Source: Planctomycetes bacterium B3_Pla (lineage in GTDB: Bacteria; Planctomycetota; Phycisphaerae; Sedimentisphaerales; Anaerobacaceae). From it: a stretch of DNA of 50,014 nt. The notes under the pieces were generated by a model. That model was not told the DNA's origin. It saw nothing but the letters and a program-made list of their open reading frames with translations, and did not search any database. The translations under genes were made by a program, and so were the position numbers. Positions 1-9,016 of this stretch are shown here, piece after piece. Location of the stretch: contig NJBM01000031.1 in NCBI GenBank assembly GCA_005223045.1, forward strand, positions 1-50,014, given 5' to 3'. The stretch's first letter is position 1; every line of letters begins with the position of its first letter.

Positions 1-1696
1 TAAGTCGCTTCCGGTGTGTGCCATCCGCGTCCATCACATAAATCTCACCCCTGCTACGCACGTCATAAAGCACAAAAGCTATCTTCTTTCCATCTGCCGA
101 CCAGCAAGGGCTGTCATAAAGGTCAGGACGGTTAGTTAGATTTTTCTTGCCCGTTCCATCTGGATTTATAACATAGATGTCCGAAGTCCATTCCTCTACT
201 GGGCCGGAAAACACTATCCTTTTCCCATCGGGGGACCAGCAGGGACTTCCATCCGGAATCAAGTTGTGTGTCAGCCTTGTCAAACCAGAGAAATCCTTTC
301 TCAGCCGCATCAGCGGGACGTACCATCCGGGCCGACTTGGTCTGGCGGGGGAATCGAGCATTAGCCGCCAGGTCTCATCGGTCAACCGTCGATCTTTTAG
401 ATGCCTGAACTCGTAGTAGCTGAGCACCGGCCCAACGGCCAGACAAATCTTGCCGTTATGCGTTGAATAGGGCACGATGATAAGATCAATGTCTCCAACT
501 GCCTGTTCGACATCCTTTTCTTCGGATGCAAGGATCGTAGCCAGACCATTCTCTTCAGCACCGGACAGCATCTCGCGCAACGTGGACGTAAGCTTCTTGA
601 AGAACTCGGTGTCCTCTGGCAAGAGGCGCTCGCCGGCAACCTGTTTACCGGCGATATCGAGTATCCGCTGGAGGAATTCTTCCAAAAGACTCAATTGGTC
701 ACGGCCTTCAGGCGTCAGCATGCCGAGGCTGTCTAACTTCTTTGATGTCATTCGCGTCAGTGATAACAACCGTTCCCAGAATATTGGGACCGGTTCCACG
801 TAAACAAGCGACAAACGGTGGGGAGGGATAAGGTTCTTCACGGGGATAGGCATAGGAAATGTCGGCTCAGTCGGATCGTGCAGGCGGGCTTTGCTGCAGG
901 AAAACCTTACCCATGAGGTCAAGCCGGCACACAATCGTCGTCGTCGCCAGGCCTGTGTATGCATGACTTCCGGATACCCATCAGGAAACTCCTGCATTAA
1001 GGCTCGCAGCGAATAAAGCCACGACCAATAGAGATTTTCGTGCCAGTTCGCGCCGTTCACAGCATTGGCTTTCTCCTTCAATCCCTCGGCCCGTTGTTGG
1101 TGGCCCGTACCACCTTGGCTGGCCAGAATCTTCACGGCCTCGCTGGAACCGAGGAGGGACATCGACTGTAAAGCTGGCAAGTAGGAACGGGATCCTTCCT
1201 TCCCAACTGCGAACGGTGGTGTATTGGATTCACCTAAGTGGATGCCGGTATCTGACAAAACCGCCTTATCGAGACCCGCAAGTGCTTTGCTGAGCACAGT
1301 GCGGTAAAGGTAGAGCCCTGTGTCAACCGTGAAAAATGCCGGGAATTTGAAGTGTTCAAGCGTCGCGTAAAAGGAATCAAAATCGTGACGGGATAACTCC
1401 GAATATAGCTCTGGCTCCAGGATGGCAAAGCCGTTTTCACGGATCAAATCCACCACGGAGTTCACGTCAATTATTCGCCCTATTTCATGGAAATTGACGA
1501 TGTCGCCCATGTCCGACGGCAACGTATAACCGGGAGCGTTAGGCATGATTTCCGTCTGATATGACTCATAATGTTTCGCCAGCGTCGGTTCTTTCATCTG
1601 TTGGCCGGAATTGTCGTCCGGACCGTGACCCTTGCAACTCACAGTGCAAACAAGCGCGATCAGGATAAGACGAAAGACAGCTTCTCCGGCTTTCAT
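1..1696 (-). CDS. DUF3160 lipoprotein with C-terminal TolB-like propeller repeats (3' end beyond window)
   Basis: The minus-strand frame stays open from the ATG at 1696 to the left edge (565 codons), so the C-terminus is missing. Residues 1-21 look like a lipoprotein signal peptide ending in TVSC, which predicts an exported lipid-anchored protein. The middle matches DUF3160 as I remember it: PAFFTVDTGLYLYRTVLSKA, then NLYWSWLYSLRALMQEFP, YVEPVPIFWERLLSLTRMT and AVGPVLSYYEFRH followed by RLTDETWRLML. From about residue 485 come TolB/WD40-like blades, SPCWSPDGKRIVFSG and SPCWSADGKKIAF. The function of DUF3160 is unknown to me. The part between the conserved ASW-type motif and YVEP is diverged but in frame. 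An in-frame ATG at 1723 is an alternative start, but the candidate promoter would place the transcript start near it, favouring 1696. Confidence 0.8.
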   Translation of the reverse strand, partial: MKAGEAVFRLILIALVCTVSCKGHGPDDNSGQQMKEPTLAKHYESYQTEIMPNAPGYTLPSDMGDIVNFHEIGRIIDVNSVVDLIRENGFAILEPELYSELSRHDFDSFYATLEHFKFPAFFTVDTGLYLYRTVLSKALAGLDKAVLSDTGIHLGESNTPPFAVGKEGSRSYLPALQSMSLLGSSEAVKILASQGGTGHQQRAEGLKEKANAVNGANWHENLYWSWLYSLRALMQEFPDGYPEVMHTQAWRRRRLCAGLTSWVRFSCSKARLHDPTEPTFPMPIPVKNLIPPHRLSLVYVEPVPIFWERLLSLTRMTSKKLDSLGMLTPEGRDQLSLLEEFLQRILDIAGKQVAGERLLPEDTEFFKKLTSTLREMLSGAEENGLATILASEEKDVEQAVGDIDLIIVPYSTHNGKICLAVGPVLSYYEFRHLKDRRLTDETWRLMLDSPARPSRPGWYVPLMRLRKDFSGLTRLTHNLIPDGSPCWSPDGKRIVFSGPVEEWTSDIYVINPDGTGKKNLTNRPDLYDSPCWSADGKKIAFVLYDVRSRGEIYVMDADGTHRKRL

Positions 1697-1723
1697 AGCT
1701 CCACCCCGTTTCTGATGGTTCAT

Positions 1724-2046
1724 CCGCCGATCAATCCTCTTAGATTCTAATCTGCTTGAGCACAATTGCAAGCCTCAGTTCCCACTCGATATTGCCTTTC
1801 TTCTGCTTCTTTCCTTTTCTTCAGTCAAAACAACGTTCTCTCAGGGCAAGAGCATTGACTGGCCGCTTTCAGGCTCCTTGGGAACGAACGATTTGGCTTC
1901 TAAAGAGTACCCCGTCTTAATGCCGATGATGATACTACGCCCGACGATGTTCGGTTAGCGGCGAGTCGTCGGCTGTGCCGCGGGTCCGGAGTTGCGAGCA
2001 GCAAGAAATGCCCTCAACGCAAACACAATCTGTTGGCGAGAAACTA
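1724..2046. other. Divergent intergenic region between the DUF3160 gene and xerD
   Basis: No coding region is convincing here. It holds the minus-strand promoter candidate described separately and a weak plus-strand pair, TTGGCT (1893-1898) and CTTAAT (1916-1921) 17 bases apart, which could serve xerD. A pyrimidine-rich run lies at about 1796-1822. The xerD frame stays open upstream to 1975, but that part does not resemble the family. Confidence 0.4.
1744..1771 (-). promoter_or_regulatory. Candidate promoter for the DUF3160 gene
   Basis: On the minus strand TTGCAA (1771-1766) and TAGAAT (1749-1744) are separated by 16 bases. Transcription would start near 1737, about 40 bases before the ATG at 1696. 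The match is moderate and the spacing slightly short. Confidence 0.35.
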
Positions 2047-2946
2047 ATGGCTTTGCCTTTAGGGCATTACGTCAAGAGCTTTCTCGGCTATCTTACCGTC
2101 GAGGCCGGCTTGTCCGAGAACACTGTTCTGGCCTACGGGCGCGATCTGAAAAGCTTCCTGATGTACTGTAAGTCCGGCAATATAAGCGATCTACAGCAGA
2201 TCACGCCGACGGTTGTCCGGGATTACATGCGGGTCCTTACCCTGGATCAAAAGAGCGAGGGTTCGGTCAAGCGCTCTCTGGCCGCCATACGGATGTTCCT
2301 GCGGTTCGCCAAGCTTACCGGTCTCGTCGAAGACGACTTCGTCGGAGTACTCGAGAGTCCGAAAATCTGGCAGAGATTGCCAACCATCTGCAACAAACAA
2401 CAAGTTATCGATCTGCTGACTGCCCCCAGCCCGGACGAACCGTTTTATCTCCGCGACAAGGCGATGCTTGAGCTGCTTTATGCTACCGGAATACGCGCCG
2501 GTGAGCTGGCGGGCCTGAAGAGTTCGGACTTGAATCTTGATATCGGTTACCTGCGGTGCCTCGGCAAAGGCAGGAAGGAGCGGATAATCCCGGTCGGAAA
2601 AGTTGCTATCGCGGCGACGGCTGAATACCTGACGAAACTCAGACCAAGACTTGCCGGGTCCTTGAGCGAGGATTTTCTGCTGCTTTCCCGAACCGGCCGG
2701 CCTATGAGTCGTATTGAAATATGGAGACTGGTCAAGAAGTATGCAATCCGGGCAGGTATGCCCCGAAATCTGACCGTCCACACACTCAGGCATTGTTTCG
2801 CCACGCATCTGCTGACCGGCGGAGCCGATCTGCGAAGCGTCCAGGAAATGCTCGGCCACGTGGACATAGCTACTACACAGATTTATACGCATGTTGACCA
2901 GGAAAGGCTAAGGGAAATTCATAGAAAATTCCACCCGAGGCAATAA
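2047..2946 (+). CDS. xerD: Site-specific tyrosine recombinase XerD
   Basis: Tyrosine recombinase that, with XerC, resolves chromosome dimers at dif during division. From the ATG at 2047 the protein is 299 residues, close to E. coli XerD (298), and the catalytic set falls in nearly the same places: R150 (ATGIRAGEL), H245 and R248 (VHTLRH), H271 (LGHVD) and nucleophile Y280 (TQIYTHV). The N-terminal core-binding domain (about 1-110) starts GHYVKSFLGYLTVEAGLSEN. The C-terminus ending HRKFHPRQ resembles XerD more than XerC. The frame is open to 1975, but the extra 24 residues have no counterpart in the family. The gene stands alone; no partner recombinase, mobile element or dif-like site was recognised nearby, so a chromosomal housekeeping role is likelier than phage integration. 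Confidence 0.9.
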   Translation: MALPLGHYVKSFLGYLTVEAGLSENTVLAYGRDLKSFLMYCKSGNISDLQQITPTVVRDYMRVLTLDQKSEGSVKRSLAAIRMFLRFAKLTGLVEDDFVGVLESPKIWQRLPTICNKQQVIDLLTAPSPDEPFYLRDKAMLELLYATGIRAGELAGLKSSDLNLDIGYLRCLGKGRKERIIPVGKVAIAATAEYLTKLRPRLAGSLSEDFLLLSRTGRPMSRIEIWRLVKKYAIRAGMPRNLTVHTLRHCFATHLLTGGADLRSVQEMLGHVDIATTQIYTHVDQERLREIHRKFHPRQ

Positions 2947-2990
2947 GCTGACTAAAGTTGTCTATTTTCAAGCGGCATCTATAAAATTGG

Positions 2991-3019
2991 TTGACGTGGA
3001 CTGATTTCAGTATTATTAT
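2991..3019 (+). promoter_or_regulatory. Sigma70-type promoter for the HEAT-repeat protein gene
   Basis: TTGACG (2991-2996) and TATTAT (3014-3019) are 17 bases apart, a near-consensus pair. Transcription would start near 3026, leaving a leader of about 60 bases that contains the small GC hairpin at 3042-3056. Confidence 0.6.
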
Positions 3020-3041
3020 GACGCCAAAGTTGATGTATGGG

Positions 3042-3056
3042 CCCCCTGCAAGGGGG
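3042..3056 (+). other. GC hairpin in the 5' leader of the HEAT-repeat gene
   Basis: CCCCCT and AGGGGG form a perfect 6-bp stem with loop GCA. It lies between the predicted transcript start and the ATG at 3085. There is no T tract, so it is not an intrinsic terminator. It could stabilise the 5' end of the mRNA or be part of a repeat. Confidence 0.45.
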
Positions 3057-3084
3057 AGCCGACAGTAATGTTAGGGTCATCCGA

Positions 3085-5340
3085 ATGGGCACAAAGCGGC
3101 TATATCTGGTTGTATTGACGTTGGCGATAGGATATCAGCACGCCAGTATTGGCCAGGACAAGACGACTTTGCCCTCAAATGGTGCGGTTGCCAAAGTGGA
3201 ACTCGACCCCCAGTTGAAGGTCAATAAGGATGCACTGCTCAAAGGTTCCATTGACGCTGCGACCGTAATGTTGTTCCACGATGATCCCAAGGCAAGGGAA
3301 ATCCTGCTTGAGGCCCTGAAACAGAGTGACAACAGTCCGGCACGCAGGGTAGTCTGCCAGGCATTGATTAAGGCAAGAGCGGAGAAGAAGACTGTCAAGA
3401 ATGATCAGGATTTCATCGGGCCTCTGCTCGGGGTCTTTGACACTGAGGTTGCCGCCGAGGCCAGATTGGCTGCTGAGGCGACCTTATTATTTGAGTATGA
3501 AGAAATAGGAGAGTCGCTGGCGAATATGGCGACGGACGCCTCAAAGCCGATCAAGGCGAGACTGAACGCCATACATGCGTTGAAGCTCCGCCTCGACATG
3601 ATGGCGGCAATCAAGCTCATCGAACTGGTCGGCAATTCCGACGAGCGAGTGGCCGGTGAGGCCTCAAATGCCCTGCATTCTCTGGGTATTGACGTCGGCG
3701 AAGATGCCGACGCTCGCCGGGAGACCAAAAACCACATCATTCGTCAGGGTCCGGTGGTATTCCTGAGTAATCGCCTGAATCGCCAGGAAGTACTGATGCG
3801 CATTATCATTGCTGAAATGGACTCCTGGCAGAAAGTCCATTTGGAGTTGTTGGACAGTACATTTAAGGGCTTTAGTGATGACGCGCGCAAAGGTAGTTTC
3901 TTAGCTGCACATTTGAGCAGTCCGAAATTGCCGGTTAAACTTTGGGCGTTGGAAGAGGTTTCCCAGTGGTGGAGAGGAACCAATCGGAATTTTCCCAAGA
4001 AACAGCTTGAGCCAATTCTGATCGCTTTGATTTCAGATTCGGACAAAGAAGTTCGGCTAAAAACGGCTGATGTGCTGGCTGTGATGCACGAGTTGAATTC
4101 CGCTCAGCCGCTGCTGAATCAACTAAAAGTTGAGCAGGACGACCGGGTCAAAACCAAACTGTTCGTAGCGCTGGGCTGGGCCTGTTTCTCTGCTATTCAG
4201 TCCGATTCGGCAGCCAACATTTCTCCGGAACTAAAAGAGATACGAGAGCAGACGCTGAAATTGGCGAAGGAATTTCTCTCTGAAAAGCAAAATGTGGAAA
4301 AAGCACGAAGCGGTGCCGAGGTCATCAAAAAGCTGCTCAGCCGCGATGGATTAAAGCCGAAAAAGGTTAAGGAGTATCTTCGGTTGCTTCCGGCAAGGTA
4401 TAACCAGGAAAAGGACAAACCCGGCGGGACTCTGAAAGGAGAATTGCTAAGCGCAATGGTTGGGTTGTGCGCACAGACCAGCACGTGCAGGACCGAGGCG
4501 ACCGCGCTTTACAGGCCGCTGTTCGAGGAAGCTCTGTCGGATAAAACGGATTTCATCAGAGAAACAGCGGTAGATGGACTTACCAATATTGATAAAGCGA
4601 AAGCTCTGGAAATACTGCGGGGCCGTTTTGTCAATGATCGCAGCCCCATTATTAGAAGGAAGCTTATTGCTATGGCCGACGCTGTGCGTCTTGAGGAGGA
4701 TCTGGACTGGCTGTCTGAGAAACTTGGGGTAAATTCCGAAAGCGAGCCGGCCTGGCAGGCAATGGTAAAGACATTTAACGATTCCGACGCCGGTGTTCTG
4801 AGCGAATGGATGGAGAAGCTCACCGCACAAAACAGCAAGATCAAGGCTTCTGCCGTGCAACAAATCACTTTTCTTAAGATAGCTGAAGCAAAAGCCATCA
4901 GCGAAAACAAGCCTGAAATGCGTAAAAACATCCGGCTGAAGCTGCCTGACCTTTACCAGGAGACAGGTCAGTTTGATAAGGCCGCGGAAAGCTTGAAAGA
5001 GTCGCTTGATGCTGCAAAAACGCCGGAGCAGAAGATGGCGGCGTTGACCAGGCTGCTGGGCGTATATCTGTCGTGGCCCAAACCGGACCTTGCGGCCGCG
5101 TTGGTAGCTAAGGCCCTGGAAAAAGAAGACTTAGATGCCAACAGCCCTCTGTTGCGAACCATTGATAATCATTTGGGCAAGCCGGCCCCTGGAGTTGATC
5201 CTGACGCAGTTCTTGGGCAATTGTCGGCGATAAAGACCCCTTCAAAGAGGCCGAAATGGGGCCAGTGGCTCAAGGATTTGCGGATCAAATTGAGCAAAGC
5301 CAAGAAACCGGAGGGTGATCCGGAGCAACAGAGCAATTAG
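3085..5340 (+). CDS. Secreted HEAT/TPR-repeat protein
   Basis: A 751-residue protein from the ATG at 3085, chosen because it starts a signal peptide (MGTKRLYLVVLTLAIG, cleavage plausible near residues 20-24) and has AGGG 8 bases upstream; the open frame back to 3037 adds an unlikely hydrophilic leader. Most of the chain is helical repeats of HEAT/armadillo type, e.g. SDKEVRLKTADVLAVMHELN and ERVAGEASNALHSLG, with PBS-lyase-like spacing. Near the C-terminus, LYQETGQFDKAAESLKESLD and the following helices look like TPR. It ends in a basic Lys/Pro-rich tail. Such proteins are protein-binding scaffolds; no catalytic motif is visible and the partner is unknown. It is probably periplasmic or surface-located. 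It has its own promoter and sits between xerD and the esterase gene, with no evident link to either. Confidence 0.75.
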   Translation: MGTKRLYLVVLTLAIGYQHASIGQDKTTLPSNGAVAKVELDPQLKVNKDALLKGSIDAATVMLFHDDPKAREILLEALKQSDNSPARRVVCQALIKARAEKKTVKNDQDFIGPLLGVFDTEVAAEARLAAEATLLFEYEEIGESLANMATDASKPIKARLNAIHALKLRLDMMAAIKLIELVGNSDERVAGEASNALHSLGIDVGEDADARRETKNHIIRQGPVVFLSNRLNRQEVLMRIIIAEMDSWQKVHLELLDSTFKGFSDDARKGSFLAAHLSSPKLPVKLWALEEVSQWWRGTNRNFPKKQLEPILIALISDSDKEVRLKTADVLAVMHELNSAQPLLNQLKVEQDDRVKTKLFVALGWACFSAIQSDSAANISPELKEIREQTLKLAKEFLSEKQNVEKARSGAEVIKKLLSRDGLKPKKVKEYLRLLPARYNQEKDKPGGTLKGELLSAMVGLCAQTSTCRTEATALYRPLFEEALSDKTDFIRETAVDGLTNIDKAKALEILRGRFVNDRSPIIRRKLIAMADAVRLEEDLDWLSEKLGVNSESEPAWQAMVKTFNDSDAGVLSEWMEKLTAQNSKIKASAVQQITFLKIAEAKAISENKPEMRKNIRLKLPDLYQETGQFDKAAESLKESLDAAKTPEQKMAALTRLLGVYLSWPKPDLAAALVAKALEKEDLDANSPLLRTIDNHLGKPAPGVDPDAVLGQLSAIKTPSKRPKWGQWLKDLRIKLSKAKKPEGDPEQQSN

Positions 5341-5446
5341 ACTGCAAGCGCAGACTCGTGTTTTTAAGCAATCACAAGCTTTGCAGCAAGACTATGTGCC
5401 GTCTTGACAATCCCCGAAGAAAAGCCGTATTTGTAGGTAAAAACTC

Positions 5447-5476
5447 TTGACTGATATTGGCAATGAGTTGTACAAT
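5447..5476 (+). promoter_or_regulatory. Sigma70-type promoter for the CE15 esterase gene
   Basis: TTGACT (5447-5452) and TACAAT (5471-5476) are 18 bases apart. Transcription would start near 5483, which excludes a TTG start at 5482 and supports the ATG at 5524. A second TTGACA at 5404-5409 lacks an equally good -10. Confidence 0.6.
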
Positions 5477-5523
5477 GTATATTGCCAACGCGGACAATGG
5501 CGACGTTCTTTGAGAGAAATGAG

Positions 5524-7095
5524 ATGGGAACAGAGAAATGTCCATTCTGCGGGCAGGAGATTGATGCTGACGCTACCAGGTGCTTTTTTTGCGGGTCAGA
5601 GTTAGACAGGGAATCGGTTGATAAACGTCTCGAGCAGCTTCATAAGCAGGACAGCTCGCGACGAAAGGTCCACAGCCCCGGTGCGTTAGTAGCTGTTGTC
5701 GGTATCATCTTGATCTGTGCGGTTCTTTTCCGCGGTACTTCCGGCGTAAAACGCCCGCCTGCTGTTGTAAGTCAATCCGAGGGCTCGCGCGTCGGTGGGG
5801 CAAACGGCGGCGGTTGGAAAGCATCTGCTGAATTAGCCGAATCGCTCTCGAAACGACGTTCCGAAACCAACTATTACGAGCATAAAGTCCCCAAATACAC
5901 CTTGCCTGATCCATTAGTGGCATCGGATGGAACGAAGGTCGCCGATGCTTCAGCCTGGCAAAGAAGGCGTCGGCCGGAAGTGCTCGAACTGTTTAGAACG
6001 CATGTTTATGGTCGCGCACCCATCAGCCAGCCGAAGGATATGATCTTCGATGTGTTCGATCTCGAACGAAAGGCGCTTGCCGGCTCAGCCACTCGCAAAC
6101 AAGTGACTGTGAACTTCACGAACAAGAAGGACGGGCCGAGGATGGACGTTCTTATTTACCTGCCCAACGCCGTCAAGACGCCCGTTCCGACCTTTGTTCT
6201 TTTGAATTTCGGCGGCAATCATACAATCGGCCCCGATCCTGCAATTAAACTCTCTCAGAGCTGGATGCGCCCGGGACGCGGCGGGGCGGTCAACAACCGC
6301 GCTACAAAGCAGTCCAGGGGCACGAGCGCTTCGAGCTACCCGGTCGAGACGATTCTCAAGCGGGGTTATGGTCTGGCAACGATCTACTATGGCGATATCG
6401 ATCCGGACTTCCACGATGATTTCAAGAACGGCGTACACACGGTTTTCGACAGACTTATCGACGGCAAGCGTGCTTCCGATGCCTGGGGGGCAATAGGCGC
6501 CTGGGCATGGGGTTTGAGCCGGGCTATGGATTACTTCGAGACCGATGCCGACATCGACCACAAGCATATTGCCGTGCTCGGACACTCGCGCTTGGGCAAG
6601 ACCGCCCTCTGGGCCGGTGCTCAGGATCAGCGGTTCGCAATGGTGATATCGAACAACTCGGGCTGCGGCGGGGCGGCCCTGAGCCGGAGGCGGTTTGGGG
6701 AAACCGTGGGGCGCATCAATAAGAGTTTCCCACATTGGTTCTGCGAGAATTTCAAGGGATACAACGGCAAAGAAGACGATTTGCCCGTGGATCAACACAT
6801 GCTGATAGCGCTGATTGCGCCGCGACCGGCATACGTGACCAGTGCCGACGAGGACCTGTGGGCCGATCCGCGAGGCGAGTTCCTTGCCTGCAAACATGCC
6901 GGCGGCGTCTATCGTCTGCTTGGCGTTGACGGATTGGGGGCTGTGCGGATGCCCGGCCTCGATCGACCCGTTAAAAAAGGCACGATTGGCTACCACGTCC
7001 GTTCCGGCGGACATGCCCTGACGGAATATGACTGGCGGAACTTCATGGATTTTGCCGATAGGCATTTCGCCTCGCAAAGCTCCGGCAAAAACTAA
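5524..7095 (+). CDS. Zinc-ribbon, membrane-anchored CE15-type glucuronoyl esterase
   Basis: A 523-residue alpha/beta hydrolase related to carbohydrate esterase family 15, which cleaves esters between 4-O-methyl-glucuronic acid of xylan and lignin alcohols. Residues 6-23 form a CxxC...CxxC zinc ribbon (C6, C9, C20, C23), residues 54-69 one transmembrane segment (ALVAVVGIILICAVLF), and about 120-520 the esterase domain. S355 lies in GHSRLGK, the CE15 nucleophile motif (GCSRxGK in many members), and H497 in GGHAL is the likely catalytic histidine. TSADEDLWADPRGEF is the conserved acidic segment. The expected topology puts the ribbon inside and the esterase outside the membrane. The start at 5524 follows from the promoter position. 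Substrate is inferred from family; an acetyl esterase role cannot be excluded. Confidence 0.8.
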   Translation: MGTEKCPFCGQEIDADATRCFFCGSELDRESVDKRLEQLHKQDSSRRKVHSPGALVAVVGIILICAVLFRGTSGVKRPPAVVSQSEGSRVGGANGGGWKASAELAESLSKRRSETNYYEHKVPKYTLPDPLVASDGTKVADASAWQRRRRPEVLELFRTHVYGRAPISQPKDMIFDVFDLERKALAGSATRKQVTVNFTNKKDGPRMDVLIYLPNAVKTPVPTFVLLNFGGNHTIGPDPAIKLSQSWMRPGRGGAVNNRATKQSRGTSASSYPVETILKRGYGLATIYYGDIDPDFHDDFKNGVHTVFDRLIDGKRASDAWGAIGAWAWGLSRAMDYFETDADIDHKHIAVLGHSRLGKTALWAGAQDQRFAMVISNNSGCGGAALSRRRFGETVGRINKSFPHWFCENFKGYNGKEDDLPVDQHMLIALIAPRPAYVTSADEDLWADPRGEFLACKHAGGVYRLLGVDGLGAVRMPGLDRPVKKGTIGYHVRSGGHALTEYDWRNFMDFADRHFASQSSGKN

Positions 7096-7398
7096 AGACC
7101 TGTTTCCGGACGCAACTGAGCGGCTCGACGCAATTCTTTGCAGAAATGCAAAATAATCTGAAAAATTTCGTTTTTTTTCATTTTTTTCATTTTTTATGTT
7201 TGCACTTTGGCGTCCACATAGGTAGATTACTGGGTTTATATTAAGAAGCTGTTGTAAAACAATAGGTTTCTGCGCTCTGTTTACAGGCTGATAGCGTGGA
7301 AAGAAAGGGATGCTGTTTGTATTTTCCGGTTTTGCCGGATACAGACATGGTTCCTGGCCCGATTCACCGAGGCAACGCCGGTCGGTGGTTGGGGTATT
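7096..7398 (+). promoter_or_regulatory. Intergenic region with possible terminator and promoters for the tRNA-Thr/tuf operon
   Basis: No gene is seen in this stretch. A hairpin TTTGCA-GAAA-TGCAAA at 7137-7152 precedes T-rich tracts at 7171-7196, a poor but possible terminator for the esterase gene. Two promoter-like pairs follow: TTGCAC (7200-7205) with TAGATT (7223-7228), 17 apart, and TTGTAT (7317-7322) with TACAGA (7340-7345), 17 apart, the second lying 54 bases before the tRNA. The AT-rich tract could act as an UP element for the first pair. Confidence 0.4.
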
Positions 7399-7470
<72 letters not shown>

Positions 7471-7660
7471 AAATGCAAGCAGGTCAAGCAGAGGTTAGCT
7501 TCTCCGGCAACGAAACGGCGTCGATTGTTAGTTTCTGCGGCGTGTAACGTGTCGGTAATCTCGGCTGTGAGTTGATTATAGAGGTTGAAAAGAAGTTTTT
7601 CAGAAATGAAGACAGGGAACAAAAAAATGCTAACCCAGCACATTGGAGGTTCATACTAAG

Positions 7661-8875
7661 ATGGCTAAGGCGGTATTTGAGCGGACAAAACCACATATAA
7701 ATATTGGAACCATCGGCCATATCGATCACGGCAAGACAACGTTGACGGCTGCAATCACCATGCGACTGGCCCAGAAGGCCGGCAGCGGGAATGTCAAGAG
7801 ATTCGAAGACATTGACAATGCCCCGGAAGAAAGAGAGCGCGGCGTTACTATAAACACTGCGCACGTGGAGTATGAGACCGAAGGCCGCCATTACGCCCAT
7901 GTTGACTGCCCGGGACACGCCGACTATATCAAGAATATGATTACCGGAGCGGCCCAGATGGACGGCGCAATTTTGGTGGTGGCGGCCGGTGACGGCCCCA
8001 TGCCACAGACTCGCGAGCATATCCTGCTCGCGCGCCAGGTGAACGTGCCCAAGATCGTGGTGTTTCTCAACAAGGTTGACCAGGTGGACGATCCGGAACT
8101 GATCGATTTGGTCGAGCTCGAAACCAGAGACCTCTTGAACAAATACGAGTTCCCCGGCGACGATATTCCTATTATCAGGGGATCGGCTTTGGCGGCGATG
8201 GAAAACGAAGGTAAAGATGATGACGCGTGCTCGTGCATCGATGAGCTGATGGCGGCGGTCGACGAATATTTCCCGCTTCCTGAGCGTGATGTTGACAAGC
8301 CGTTTCTAATGCCGGTCGAAGATGTCTTCAGCATCAAGGGCCGCGGCACGGTCGGTACGGGCCGGGTCGATCGCGGTATAATTCACACCGGCAACGAGAT
8401 CGAAATCGTCGGCCTCGCAAAAGAAACACGCAAGACGGTTGTTACCGGGGTTGAGATGTTTAACAAGACGCTCGACGAAGGTCAGGCCGGCGATAATGTC
8501 GGTTTGCTTCTGCGAGGCGTGGAAAAGAAAGATTTGGAACGTGGGCAGGTTGTCGCGGCGGTCGGCAGTATTACGCCACACACGAAGTTTCACTCCGAGG
8601 TTTACGTTCTAACGAAAGAGGAGGGCGGTCGCCACACGCCGTTCTTCGCGAATTACAGACCACAGTTTTATTTCAGAACAACCGATGTCACCGGCGCCGT
8701 TCTTGCCCTGATGAGCAGGGAGGGCAAGAGCGCGGAGATGTGTATGCCCGGCGATAACATCGCGATGGAAGTGGAGATTATTGCCCCAATTGCTATGGAG
8801 GAAGGCCTTCGCTTTGCCATCCGTGAGGGCGGACGGACAGTCGGCGCCGGTGTGGTAACCAAGATCATTGCCTGA
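7661..8875 (+). CDS. tuf: Translation elongation factor Tu
   Basis: EF-Tu, the GTPase that delivers aminoacyl-tRNA to the ribosome; 404 residues. The G domain shows GHIDHGKT (residues 19-26; most EF-Tu have GHVDHGKT), RGVTINTAHVEYET in switch I, DCPGH, NKVD and the SAL motif. Domains 2 and 3 follow with GRGTVGTGRVDRG and the C-terminal GGRTVGAGVVTKI. A short acidic, cysteine-containing insert (KDDDACSC) sits in the G domain. The ATG at 7661 is preceded by GGAGG; the frame is open to 7643 but those residues are outside the family. The gene lies between tRNA-Thr and rpmG and is the only tuf in the window; fusA is some 15 kb away without a second copy. Confidence 0.98.
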   Translation: MAKAVFERTKPHINIGTIGHIDHGKTTLTAAITMRLAQKAGSGNVKRFEDIDNAPEERERGVTINTAHVEYETEGRHYAHVDCPGHADYIKNMITGAAQMDGAILVVAAGDGPMPQTREHILLARQVNVPKIVVFLNKVDQVDDPELIDLVELETRDLLNKYEFPGDDIPIIRGSALAAMENEGKDDDACSCIDELMAAVDEYFPLPERDVDKPFLMPVEDVFSIKGRGTVGTGRVDRGIIHTGNEIEIVGLAKETRKTVVTGVEMFNKTLDEGQAGDNVGLLLRGVEKKDLERGQVVAAVGSITPHTKFHSEVYVLTKEEGGRHTPFFANYRPQFYFRTTDVTGAVLALMSREGKSAEMCMPGDNIAMEVEIIAPIAMEEGLRFAIREGGRTVGAGVVTKIIA

Positions 8876-9016
8876 AATATCTCTTAACAACTATCAGGAT
8901 TCTGCGAGCGTGTAAAACAAGAGTGCTTGCGCCGACCAATTGTGTGTTCGGCAGGCACCTGCACGACAATCGGATTTTCTTTGAGTGAACAGCCGTGTCT
9001 GGTTGGGACGAATCTT

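Noticed and set aside
1975..2046. Longer N-terminus for XerD
   Set aside because: The 24 extra residues have no family counterpart and shift the catalytic positions away from those of E. coli XerD.
2191..2892. Minus-strand open frame (233 codons) opposite xerD
   Set aside because: Contained in xerD, whose catalytic residues are all present.
6085..7077. Minus-strand open frame (330 codons) opposite the CE15 esterase
   Set aside because: A shadow of the esterase coding frame, without family resemblance.
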